Source: a virus
Virus record (IMG/VR): IMGVR_UViG_3300032236_000747
Coordinates: 124,001 to 188,000 of that record
Length of the DNA stretch: 64,000 bases
Reading direction: 5' to 3' (one strand)
The position numbers and the translations under genes are program-made. Of the stretch, positions 23,903 to 33,825 are shown piece after piece (position 1 is the stretch's first letter; each line of letters opens with the position of its first letter). The notes beneath the pieces were generated by a model. That model saw only the letters and a list, made by a program, of their open reading frames with translations. It was not told the origin of the DNA and did not search any database.

Positions 23903-26900
23903 ATGGCTGTAGGTCGTATATCCGGTCCGTTATTACAACAGAATTTATTTCGTGATAATGTACCACTGGCCTTTTATAACACAAGCAGCCAGACCGAGAA
24001 CCCAACCTTATACTTAGATGTTACTGCCGGCTTTGTTGGCGTGCAAACATCATCTCCTGCCTACGAACTCGATGTAGCAGGTACTATAAACTCTACTAAT
24101 CTTCGAGTTATTCCAGGTACAAGTACACTTGGAAACATAACAGTAAACGGCAATACTATTGCTACAACAGTTGGGCCTATAACAGTTAAGCCAACCGGGT
24201 TAAACAATATTGTTTTAGATAGTACTGTATCTGCTACAGGCGTAACAACATTTAGCGCAGGTCTAGAATCAACTACATCGACTGGGGGCACCGTATTAGT
24301 TCAAGGCGGTCAAGGTATCACTGGCAACTTATATGTCGGCGGAACAGGTTCTTTTAATACACTAACATCCCAGTATGCGTCAATAAACGGAGATGTTAAC
24401 TCTTCTGATTTTACTAACGGAACATTGGTAGTAAAAGGTGGAGTGGGTGTTAGCCAAGACCTACGAGTAGGTGGAACTATTTACGGTAGTATTAGTACAG
24501 CAAGTATTGCTAACTTCTATTTTACTGCTACTACTATTTCTGTAGATAATACGCAAACTTCGGGGGTATACTACCCTATATTTGCTTCTACTAGCACCGG
24601 ATTCTCTTATCCTAAAACTAATACAAGATTATCTTATAACGTAACTACTGGTATTTTATTCAGCCCTCTTGCTTATATTACTACAACTACAGAAAGCACA
24701 ACTTCTACAGGCGGCGCATTAGTTGTATCAGGCGGCGCAGGAATACACAGTAACTTGTATGTTGGTGCTACAGCTTATGCTAATACTGTTACTGTTGGAA
24801 ATGTTTTAATAACACCAAACCTATCGGCTACTAATGCTACTGTAACTAAGTTAACCGCAACTAACTTTATTGTATCAGCAGTAACCGCATCTAACCTACT
24901 AGTACAAAATACAGCCACCGTTGGAAGAGATTTAAACGTTGGTGGAAATATTGTTGCTCAAGGTAATATCATTGCCAACGGTAATATTGTTTTAGGTAAT
25001 AATACAAGTACTGATACATTAACTATTGATTCAGAGATTCTCAGCGATCTTATTCCTGCTACTCCTAGCAAATATAATATAGGCTCACAAACAAACACTT
25101 GGGCTAAAAGTTATGTAGACACACTATATTCTAATATATTAGCTAGCCAGACAGGCAATGTTACCATTAATCCTGCTAGCAGTTTATTAGAAATCAATGC
25201 TAACATAAAAGTAAACGGTGACAAACCTTTTGGTACTGCGCCAGTTGTTACAAACGTTTTATATGTAACCATGGATGGAGATGATACCAATGATGGTCGT
25301 GCCCAAGACGCAAGCCGTGCTTGCCGTACTATCGGTGGCGCTTTAAAGAGTCCTTATTACGGTCCAGGCACTAGTATCAAAGTTTCTCCTGGTCATTATT
25401 TTGAAAACAATCCGTTGTTACTACAACCGTATACAAGTATTATTGGTAGTGACTTAAGAACAACTAGTATTGAACCAATCAATAAGACACAAGATTTATT
25501 CCACTTACAAAGCGGATGCTATCTAGCACAGATGCAGTTTTTAAATGGACGTAGTGGATTATTGCCAGGAACATACGCAAATGGTTACAATAGAGGTGCA
25601 TATGCCACAGCATTCCCTCCGCAGGTAAATGGCGTAGCTATTGACGTATACCATTCTCCATACATTCAGAACTGTACAAATCAAAGCGGTCCGTGGTTAT
25701 ATGATGGTACCTTGTTTGTTCCTAACCAAACTATTCAAATACCTAGCGCAGTATCAACTGGTACATGGGCAGGTAGTTCAACATCTATCACAGTAACAGT
25801 TAGCACAGGTACTATTGTCGCTGGGATGAGTATCAACGGTGGTCATCAAAACCCGGGTTATTTTAATGCTCGTACATTATTGCTAGCAAACAAAAAGTTC
25901 ATCCAAGAACAAGTTGTTGCTTATGTAAATCAACAGTATCCGTCATTTAGTTACAATCAGGCCCTATGCTTTAGAGACGTTGGTATTATTGTAGAAAACA
26001 TTTCATATGATGCTGCATTTGGTGGCAATCAAAATAGTGTAGAAGCAGGTCTTGCTTACTGGAACGGAGTAGCCAGTGTTATCGCAGGAGAAATTACACA
26101 AACTGTGGCTGCTATTAACTATATCAATAGTTTAACACAAAAGATAATAGTTAACTCAACTGTAACAAACTTATTGGGCTCAGGCAGTACATATACACAG
26201 GTTATTAATACAGCATTAACTGATGGTAGCATAGCTAGCAATAGCATTACAACTAACATCGGAACTATTGTTAACATTATTAACAATGGCCCAAGCAGCG
26301 CACCTGCAATGTATTATAGCGCAGCAGTTGATAGTAGTTTCTTGAGCGCAGAAGTATTGTTACAAGCAAATAGAACATTTATTCAGAATGATACTATTGC
26401 TTGGATTACAAATACATATCCGTCGTTTGTTTATAATCAAGCATTGTGTTTTAGAGATGTTGGATTAATCGTTGATGCTGTAAGTCAAGATATTATTTTA
26501 GGTGGAAATACAAAAACTATCGAAGCTGCCGTGAGTTATTGGAAGGGTGGTTATCCTCAGGTAGTAGGTCAAGAATCTACGACTACACAGGCTATTAATC
26601 ACGCAAGAGACATAGCACTAAAGATTATCAATAATCAAACAGTTACACCCCAAGCAGGTAATGCTAGTACACAAACTGTTAATACATTCTTTAGTGGAGG
26701 CAATGTTGCTGCTCAAGCCGTAGCAAGAAACTTTAATATTATTACCAGCGTTATAATACAAGGCCCCGCAGTTGCACCTCCTGTATTCCAGGGAGCTTCT
26801 GTATTTGCTCCTACTGGTATATCTGGAGATGATGTAAGAACACCTCCAACAGTATTAAGCGTTACACCTGTATCTGGAAATACGTATAACTTAACTATTA

Positions 26901-29608
26901 GTAGTCCAACAGTAAGTAGCGCAACAAATGCAGCTTTATACTTTGGATATACCGCAGTATTCCCTGCGCAAGACGCAGCGGTTCCTGATCAGTGGCAACA
27001 AAGACGTGTTGATCCTATAGGTGCTATGGGCGGAAGTCTTGTTGACGGTGGTGTTGTATCAAAACGCAGTCCTATTCAATCTTTTGTTTATGATGCGTTT
27101 ACACAAGTTACACAAGGTGGCAGAGGCATTCATATTATTAACAGCGGATACGCACAGTTAGTATCTGTGTTTACTATCTTCTGTTCAACTGCGGTTGAAG
27201 TCGACACCGGCGGCATCGCCTCTATTACAAACAGTAACAGCAACTTTGGTAACTACTGTTTAATAGCTAAAGGCTACGGTAATAGAGAGTTCAGCGGAAC
27301 TGTTTATAATCCAGCTAGCCCTTGGTTTATTACCAACGGTGAATACTATCCTACTGGTTATTTCCCAAACAATGGAAGCGTACTAGTGTTTGTTCCCGAC
27401 ACTGCTAATAGACCACACATAGCACAGTTAATGGAAGTTATACCTCCTCAAGGATACATTAACACACAAGGTTTCTCTGGATTCTTAGGAGCACAGATTA
27501 ACATTGGAACATTAACCACTGGTTCAATAACAATATCAGGAGTTAGTAACTCCGGTGTTTCTATAGGTCAAACAGTATATGTAAGAGACCAATATGGCAG
27601 ATCGGGAGTTGATGGTGTTCCTTATCTTGCCACAGGTACAGTAGTAACTGATGTAAGTTTCCAAACGATTACATTAAATCAAGCTATCTTACAAGGTGGC
27701 GGCGATCCTAATAATAATAATTACTTCAATGTTTATACTTGCGGCAATGCTTATTATACTGTATTAAGTAGTACACCTTACCCTAATCCAATACCTGTAG
27801 GACAGTCAATGATCCCACAAATACAAGGTAACGAAGTAGCTGCTCTAAACTTTATTAGTACATTGACTCAAAAAGTTGTTGCTAATAATACAGGAACACA
27901 TTATTCGACTCTTACACAGACTACAATAGCAGGGGTAGCAGGTGGAGGCAACGCAAATAGTTTCATAACAGGATTCTTCAATACTATTAGTAATATAGTC
28001 ATTAACGGAGTTAACTCTGCACCCCAAGTAGTCACCACTGGGACAGTGCCTAGTGGTTCAGGAAGTGCTATTACATTGATCGAATCTAATATAGAATATA
28101 TTACACAAGAAACTATCTCGTATCTTGCTTCTATTCATCCTTCTGCAAACTATAATAAAGTGAAGTGTGCTAGAGATACAGGCTTGATTGTAGAAGCACT
28201 AATACAAGATTTAATATTTGGCGGAACAAGCCAAAGTACATTCGCAGGTTTACAATATTGGAACCAAGGTGCTCTTACTGGAAATATTCCCAGCGAAATA
28301 ACAACTACTACTGCTGCTATCAACTATCTAAGTATACTAGCTCAAGAAGTTATACAAAATGAAACCGGCGGCACAAGGTATCAAAACGTAGTACAGCAAG
28401 TAATAAATCATATACCTGCTACAGCAGCAGAAGCAGCTATTCTTGCTGCTGATTTTAATGTTATAACCAATATACTAACACACGGAACAGCGGGCGTAAC
28501 TGATAATATTGTAGCTAATGGTTTAACATCTAGCACTGTAACAACAGTTCAAAGTGCTTTCTATATCTTACAATCAAACAAGGCTTATCTAGAAGCAGAA
28601 GTAATAGCGTTTATTAATAATGTATATCCCGGATTTACATATAATCAAGCAACATGCATTAGAGATGTTGGCTATATTATTGACAGCGTAAGTTTTGATT
28701 TAATATATGGAGGCAATAGACAAGCAATACAGAGCGGCGTATATTATTATTCATACAGCACAACATCGTCTGCTATAACAAACGAAATAACACAAACTGC
28801 CTCGGCTTATCAATATCTAGGTCAACTAGTTCCTTATATTATTAAAGGAATAACAACTGCCACTGTTCAGAATAATGTACATCAAGTAATACCATCCTCG
28901 ATTGCTACCGATGCCGAAGTGACGATATTACAGAATGAAATTAATACGATAACTAATATTATAACAAATGGACCTAGCGTAGCAGGACCAAAAGTTCCTA
29001 TAGGTTTAACTGCAAGTACTTCTACATCTGTATTAAATGCTGCCAATGCTCTTATAGCTAACCTTCCATTCTTAAAAGCAGAGTTAATGGCATATGTTGA
29101 TAGTTTCTTTGATCTAGGAACTTATCAAACAAAATGTGCTAGGGATGTAAGACTAATATTACAGCAACTGATTTATGATTTACAAAACGGAGGAAACTAT
29201 AACGCAGTTTATTCCGGATTAAGCTATTGGTCTAGAAACGGTACATACCATTTAGTTAATCTAGAAGAGATTGTAACAGACCCGAACTTATTCCCGGATG
29301 GGTGTGTAGTTAACTTCTATCAACGTAGTTATATTAGTGCGTCTGGTTATACATTTGAATATGTAGGAGCAGGAGTTAACTATGGATCACTACCTCAAGT
29401 GGGAGTAGCAGATCCAGTACAGGCACAGGAAGTTATTATGTTAGATGGTGGAAAGGTATTCTATACATCAACAGACCAAAACGGAGATTTTAGGATTGGA
29501 CCAGAGTTGGTTATTAGTCAAGCAACAGGTGTATTGAGCGGTAGAACATTTACTAAATCGTTGTTTGCTAACCTAACACCGTTTATATTAGCGATTGAGG
29601 CAGGATAA
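23903..29608 (+). CDS. giant beta-helix structural/fiber protein with inserted helical repeats
   Basis: A 1901-residue protein. The N-terminus MAVGRISGPLLQQNLFRDN, then VGVQTSSPAYELDVAGTINS is a known marine-phage fiber start. GGxGIxGNLYVGG-type shaft repeats follow. Near 452, VLYVTMDGDDTNDGRAQDAS opens a pectate-lyase-like beta-helix (PYTSIIGSDLRTTSI). Five helical modules of about 100-130 residues with the core YNQA-C-RDVG-I-D and GGN...YW start near 655, 815, 1390, 1552 and 1712. Between modules 2 and 3 the beta-helix resumes (SPIQSFVYDAFTQVTQGGRG, IHIINSGYAQLVSVF). The C-terminus has GGKVFYTSTDQNGDFRIG. Similar large proteins occur in cyanophages. It is probably a baseplate-attached fiber or spike, possibly able to act on polysaccharide, but no catalytic residues are evident. 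Confidence 0.75.
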   Translation: MAVGRISGPLLQQNLFRDNVPLAFYNTSSQTENPTLYLDVTAGFVGVQTSSPAYELDVAGTINSTNLRVIPGTSTLGNITVNGNTIATTVGPITVKPTGLNNIVLDSTVSATGVTTFSAGLESTTSTGGTVLVQGGQGITGNLYVGGTGSFNTLTSQYASINGDVNSSDFTNGTLVVKGGVGVSQDLRVGGTIYGSISTASIANFYFTATTISVDNTQTSGVYYPIFASTSTGFSYPKTNTRLSYNVTTGILFSPLAYITTTTESTTSTGGALVVSGGAGIHSNLYVGATAYANTVTVGNVLITPNLSATNATVTKLTATNFIVSAVTASNLLVQNTATVGRDLNVGGNIVAQGNIIANGNIVLGNNTSTDTLTIDSEILSDLIPATPSKYNIGSQTNTWAKSYVDTLYSNILASQTGNVTINPASSLLEINANIKVNGDKPFGTAPVVTNVLYVTMDGDDTNDGRAQDASRACRTIGGALKSPYYGPGTSIKVSPGHYFENNPLLLQPYTSIIGSDLRTTSIEPINKTQDLFHLQSGCYLAQMQFLNGRSGLLPGTYANGYNRGAYATAFPPQVNGVAIDVYHSPYIQNCTNQSGPWLYDGTLFVPNQTIQIPSAVSTGTWAGSSTSITVTVSTGTIVAGMSINGGHQNPGYFNARTLLLANKKFIQEQVVAYVNQQYPSFSYNQALCFRDVGIIVENISYDAAFGGNQNSVEAGLAYWNGVASVIAGEITQTVAAINYINSLTQKIIVNSTVTNLLGSGSTYTQVINTALTDGSIASNSITTNIGTIVNIINNGPSSAPAMYYSAAVDSSFLSAEVLLQANRTFIQNDTIAWITNTYPSFVYNQALCFRDVGLIVDAVSQDIILGGNTKTIEAAVSYWKGGYPQVVGQESTTTQAINHARDIALKIINNQTVTPQAGNASTQTVNTFFSGGNVAAQAVARNFNIITSVIIQGPAVAPPVFQGASVFAPTGISGDDVRTPPTVLSVTPVSGNTYNLTISSPTVSSATNAALYFGYTAVFPAQDAAVPDQWQQRRVDPIGAMGGSLVDGGVVSKRSPIQSFVYDAFTQVTQGGRGIHIINSGYAQLVSVFTIFCSTAVEVDTGGIASITNSNSNFGNYCLIAKGYGNREFSGTVYNPASPWFITNGEYYPTGYFPNNGSVLVFVPDTANRPHIAQLMEVIPPQGYINTQGFSGFLGAQINIGTLTTGSITISGVSNSGVSIGQTVYVRDQYGRSGVDGVPYLATGTVVTDVSFQTITLNQAILQGGGDPNNNNYFNVYTCGNAYYTVLSSTPYPNPIPVGQSMIPQIQGNEVAALNFISTLTQKVVANNTGTHYSTLTQTTIAGVAGGGNANSFITGFFNTISNIVINGVNSAPQVVTTGTVPSGSGSAITLIESNIEYITQETISYLASIHPSANYNKVKCARDTGLIVEALIQDLIFGGTSQSTFAGLQYWNQGALTGNIPSEITTTTAAINYLSILAQEVIQNETGGTRYQNVVQQVINHIPATAAEAAILAADFNVITNILTHGTAGVTDNIVANGLTSSTVTTVQSAFYILQSNKAYLEAEVIAFINNVYPGFTYNQATCIRDVGYIIDSVSFDLIYGGNRQAIQSGVYYYSYSTTSSAITNEITQTASAYQYLGQLVPYIIKGITTATVQNNVHQVIPSSIATDAEVTILQNEINTITNIITNGPSVAGPKVPIGLTASTSTSVLNAANALIANLPFLKAELMAYVDSFFDLGTYQTKCARDVRLILQQLIYDLQNGGNYNAVYSGLSYWSRNGTYHLVNLEEIVTDPNLFPDGCVVNFYQRSYISASGYTFEYVGAGVNYGSLPQVGVADPVQAQEVIMLDGGKVFYTSTDQNGDFRIGPELVISQATGVLSGRTFTKSLFANLTPFILAIEAG

Positions 29609-29611
29609 TAT

Positions 29612-29995
29612 ATGGCAACATTACCATTAAACACGTTTAAAACGAAGACAGCAATACTAGGATCAAATACAGGTACCGTAGTTTATACAGCACCGGTTGG
29701 TGTAACAGCCATTGTTCTTATGGCTAACATAGCCAACATAACAAACGCAACACAGTATGTTACTTTATCGCACTATAGAAACTTGCCAGTATTACCGGAT
29801 AGTCAAGGTAACGGTGGACAGATAGGAAACGTAGTTACAGAAGTTGTAAAAAGTTTTGGGTTACCAGCAAATGACAGTGCAAATATTATTAGTGGGAAAA
29901 TGATTGTTGAAAGTTTAGATAGTGTTCAAGCGTATACCAATAACACAGGAACATGCAAATTGATCTTAAGCATATTAGAAACAGCTAACTCGTAA
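29612..29995 (+). CDS. small beta-rich virion protein
   Basis: A 127-residue protein three bases after the giant gene. NTGTVVYTAPVGVTAIVLMA, then NATQYVTLSHYRNLPVLPDS and TCKLILSILETANS suggest a compact beta fold of the type found between fiber genes in marine T4-like phages. It may cap or anchor the neighbouring fiber. It resembles the 102-residue protein at 22745-23053 in size and composition, but I see no firm sequence match. Confidence 0.55.
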   Translation: MATLPLNTFKTKTAILGSNTGTVVYTAPVGVTAIVLMANIANITNATQYVTLSHYRNLPVLPDSQGNGGQIGNVVTEVVKSFGLPANDSANIISGKMIVESLDSVQAYTNNTGTCKLILSILETANS

Positions 29996-30009
29996 GATAG
30001 AGATATATA

Positions 30010-33000
30010 ATGCCAAAAATACTTAGTGGTGCCGTTCTCCAAACAGGTAGTAGTAGTAGTTTTATTACACTATCGGAAGCTCAGCCGGCCCTACAAATTA
30101 CACCAAGTACTGCTACTGGCTTTACTCTTATAGTTAATACTTCTAGTAATGTTGAATATTCTAATATTCTAGGTGATATAACATTTGATGCAGGTAGTCT
30201 TACAAACTATACATCATATCAAGATATTGCTATCTACAATGTAGGTAACGGATATTTTCAAGTATACACTTCTACATTCCTTAATAGTCCTTCGTTAGTA
30301 ACAGACAGTACAAACTCTTTTGGAACAACACAAGGAGCATTTACTGTTGCCGGCGGCGCTGGTATTGGTAAGAACTTATGGGTAGGCGGCTATACAAATA
30401 TTTCAGCTAACATAGCCAGCACAGGTACACAAACTGGAAGTTTAATAATACAAGGCGGAGCAGGTATCAGCGGCGATATCTATCTCGGTGGAAACTTAAT
30501 ATTCACTAATGCTAAACAAGGTACATTAACTGCGGCAAAGATAACTGTAATAGGTACATTTACATCTACATCTACTACAACTGGCGCCATAACTGTAGCA
30601 GGCGGCCTAGGAGTACAAGGTAATGTATACGCAGGAAATATCTACGACAACGGTCGTAGAGTTATTAGTAGTTTAATAGCCGGTAAAGGTATCGCAGTTT
30701 CAACTAGTACAGGACCAACTGTAGTTGTAACCAACACCGGCGTAACAAGTATTAATGCCGGTACCGGTACTGTAATAAGCAGCACTAGCGGTGATGTTAC
30801 TATATGGATTAATCCTAGTGTTACTAATCAAACACTACAACAAGTTACCAATGCAGGTAACAATACTACTAACGCAATATACTTTAACAACCCTACAAAT
30901 GCCGTATCAACACTTACCGGTGGTGCCATATTTGCAGGTGGCGTTAGTATTGCTAGAGATGTATATATTGGCGGAAACATAAACGCTAAAAGTTTAAATG
31001 TTACAAATGCCATAGACAGTACTATATCAGCAAACAACGGTGTATTTAGAACACTTGTTGTAACATCAACAAACTATAGTACAACAACATTTACTAGCAA
31101 TGCTTTGTATGTTGCTGGAGGAGTAGGCGTAGGCACTGATCTAGCTGTTGCCGGCGATGCTGTTATATATGGAAACTTATTCGTTGCCGGAACATATACT
31201 AGTGTTATCTATGAAACTACAGCGATTGCTAGAAGCGTAATAGCATTATCAACGGCATCTGGCCCAGCAGTATTAACAAACGGTAGCGGTATAACTGTAG
31301 GACCTCCTTCTGGAATATACGCAAGTCTATTATTTGACGGAGTGAGTGCTTGGAAGAGCATGGCAAGTGTAGAACCGTCAGTTGATCTAGGTTATAACCT
31401 AGGCACAAGCGGACTAAGATGGGGAACTGTTTACGCAGGTAATGCTGTGTTCAGCAGTGGAGCAAACAGTATCAATCCTCAAACCGGAGCACTAGTTGTT
31501 CAAGGCGGAGTTGGTATTAGCGGAAACTCTGTAATAGGCGGTCAAACATTAATATCTAATGGTACACCGTCTAGTTCAACTGGCACAGGTGCGTTAGTTG
31601 TTCAGGGCGGAGTTGGCGTAGCAGGAAACATATATGCTGGAAATATTTACAGTAACGGAGTATTACTAACCGCAGGTGGTGGTGGTGGTGGCACAGGTTC
31701 CGGTGTAGTAACTTTATTTGCTGGAACTGATACTGCGATTAGTACAGGAACACTAGGTACAACAATATGGAATACCAGTAACCTACAATCTATAACTGAC
31801 AAAGGTAACACAACGGTTAATCCTATTGTTATTACAAACGGTAACAATAGTAATGATCAGAACTCGGGTGCGTTGATTGTATATGGCGGTGTAGGTATAG
31901 GAGAAAATATATTTGTTGGCGGAAGTTCAATACTTAACGGACAAGCTACTAGTATATTATCTACAAATACCTACATATCTGATAATATTGTAGATCTACA
32001 TTATAATGTTAATGATTGGGATCACGATGACGGTAAAGATATTGGATTTAAATTTGATCATTATGCTTCTACAGCAACATCGGGATTTTTAGGAAGAGCA
32101 GATAGCACTGGACATTTAGTTTGGTACAGTACTGGAACTGAAACACCAAGTGGAACTTTTGTTGGCTCGTTTGGTGTATTTGAAACAGGTGTTCTACAAC
32201 TAAACAATACCGGTACAAGTATATATTCACAGGGCGGAATGTCTGTTAACGGATCTGTAAAGATTTTTAACTCTGCAACTATAACAGGAACCATATACGC
32301 AGGCCCGATATATTCTCAAGGCGCACCTATACTTACATCAGCTAACCTAAGCTCTTTTGGTGTTGCTGATATTATCGCAGGCACAGGCACAAGTGTTAGT
32401 ACACAAACAGGTAATGTTACTATTTGGAACTCAGCAAATCTACAAATAGTAACAGGTAACGGAAATACAACAAATAATCCTATTATCATTACTAACACAA
32501 CACCTAGCGTTAGTACACAAACAGGTGCGTTGATTGTATCAGGCGGCGCAGCAATACAGAAATCTTTGTATGTTTCTAATAATATTACAAGCAACTCATT
32601 AACAGCTAATAGTGCTAATATTACTGATCTTTTAGTATATGGAGAAACCATAACCAAAGGACTAGCAGTTAACAGTACAGTGCCGTTCCCTATTAGTGTT
32701 AGTGGATCATATAGTACAACAGGATCAGTATTTGTAAGTAACAGCAATACAGGCACTGATGCCCACACCGGTTATATATTACAAAACGATGTTCATAGTT
32801 TTGTAGAACTAGGAATAAACAGCAGTGGTAGAACTTTTGGACATTATTCTACAGGTTCTGGATATCTATATACAAGTCCAAGCCTTCCTAGTCTTAATAT
32901 TGGTAATAATAGTGTTATAAACTTCTACACACAGGATATAACTTCTCCAAATCCTGCGGCAATGAGCATTGGAAGTACAACTACTACAATCATCAATAAC

Positions 33001-33813
33001 TTGTTTATTGAAGATAACTTTTACTCAAATCATCCTAGCGCAGGATTGATTGTACAGTCAAATGCTAACTCAAGTTATGGTAGTTTTACAATTAGAAATG
33101 CCAACATTGATGGTCAGAGTTATACATTTGATGTAGGCGGAAACAATAGAGCAGGACAAGGCGGAGCAGCTATCAACGAAGGTAGCTTGACATTACGAGA
33201 TGATGTAGCTAATGCCTATAGATTTATTGTTGCCAAAGGCACAGGAAACATTTTAATTAATAAATCTGTTGACGACGGACTACATAACTTACAAGTCAAT
33301 GGCGGCATTATTTCAAATAATTTAGTAGTTACTACAAGTGCTACTATTGCCCAGAGTTTAACTGTAGGAGTTACAACTTTTAACGGGCTAATAACTGTTA
33401 ATACTAGCAGCGTTTTTAACGGATATGCGGTTTTTAACGGTTCAGCAACATTCAACGGGCCCACTGTTTTCAGCGGAACTGTGGTTGTAGGCAGTAGTGC
33501 GCTACAAACTTCGATAACAATGGTAAATACAACGGATCCAACATCGATTGATAGTTTTGATTCTACGTTGTATAGATCTGCAAAAAGTTTGGTGCAGATA
33601 GAAGATGGGAACAGCTTTTACATGGTAGAAGTTGTACTGCTAGTTGACAATGCGGGCACTGTTTATATAAGCCAATATGGTATTATAACAACAGATTCAC
33701 CATTAGGTGATTTCTCAGCTAGCTTAGTAGGAAGATATGTGACATTGTATTTTACAGCATACGAGGCCACAAGTAAACGAATCAACGTAGTTCAAACAGC
33801 AATAGGTGTTTAA
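30010..33813 (+). CDS. long modular tail fiber (GAL-V-GG shaft)
   Basis: A 1267-residue fiber. After an N-terminal domain (MPKILSGAVLQTGSSSSFIT) the shaft repeats the motif STxTGALxVxGGxGIxGNxYVGG about ten times. A globular domain around residues 635-720 has YISDNIVDLHYNVNDWDHDD and GKDIGFKFDHY. It is related to domains in the fibers at 33826 and 42161. Further on, a small domain has SYTFDVGGNNRAGQGGAA. The C-terminal approximately 100 residues (SFDSTLYRSAKSLVQIED, VEVVLLVDNAGTVYISQYGI) match the last domain of the next fiber. It is likely a trimeric adhesin. I see almost no cysteine, unlike the two GNN-repeat giants. Confidence 0.75.
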   Translation: MPKILSGAVLQTGSSSSFITLSEAQPALQITPSTATGFTLIVNTSSNVEYSNILGDITFDAGSLTNYTSYQDIAIYNVGNGYFQVYTSTFLNSPSLVTDSTNSFGTTQGAFTVAGGAGIGKNLWVGGYTNISANIASTGTQTGSLIIQGGAGISGDIYLGGNLIFTNAKQGTLTAAKITVIGTFTSTSTTTGAITVAGGLGVQGNVYAGNIYDNGRRVISSLIAGKGIAVSTSTGPTVVVTNTGVTSINAGTGTVISSTSGDVTIWINPSVTNQTLQQVTNAGNNTTNAIYFNNPTNAVSTLTGGAIFAGGVSIARDVYIGGNINAKSLNVTNAIDSTISANNGVFRTLVVTSTNYSTTTFTSNALYVAGGVGVGTDLAVAGDAVIYGNLFVAGTYTSVIYETTAIARSVIALSTASGPAVLTNGSGITVGPPSGIYASLLFDGVSAWKSMASVEPSVDLGYNLGTSGLRWGTVYAGNAVFSSGANSINPQTGALVVQGGVGISGNSVIGGQTLISNGTPSSSTGTGALVVQGGVGVAGNIYAGNIYSNGVLLTAGGGGGGTGSGVVTLFAGTDTAISTGTLGTTIWNTSNLQSITDKGNTTVNPIVITNGNNSNDQNSGALIVYGGVGIGENIFVGGSSILNGQATSILSTNTYISDNIVDLHYNVNDWDHDDGKDIGFKFDHYASTATSGFLGRADSTGHLVWYSTGTETPSGTFVGSFGVFETGVLQLNNTGTSIYSQGGMSVNGSVKIFNSATITGTIYAGPIYSQGAPILTSANLSSFGVADIIAGTGTSVSTQTGNVTIWNSANLQIVTGNGNTTNNPIIITNTTPSVSTQTGALIVSGGAAIQKSLYVSNNITSNSLTANSANITDLLVYGETITKGLAVNSTVPFPISVSGSYSTTGSVFVSNSNTGTDAHTGYILQNDVHSFVELGINSSGRTFGHYSTGSGYLYTSPSLPSLNIGNNSVINFYTQDITSPNPAAMSIGSTTTTIINNLFIEDNFYSNHPSAGLIVQSNANSSYGSFTIRNANIDGQSYTFDVGGNNRAGQGGAAINEGSLTLRDDVANAYRFIVAKGTGNILINKSVDDGLHNLQVNGGIISNNLVVTTSATIAQSLTVGVTTFNGLITVNTSSVFNGYAVFNGSATFNGPTVFSGTVVVGSSALQTSITMVNTTDPTSIDSFDSTLYRSAKSLVQIEDGNSFYMVEVVLLVDNAGTVYISQYGIITTDSPLGDFSASLVGRYVTLYFTAYEATSKRINVVQTAIGV

Positions 33814-33825
33814 GGATAAAAAATT

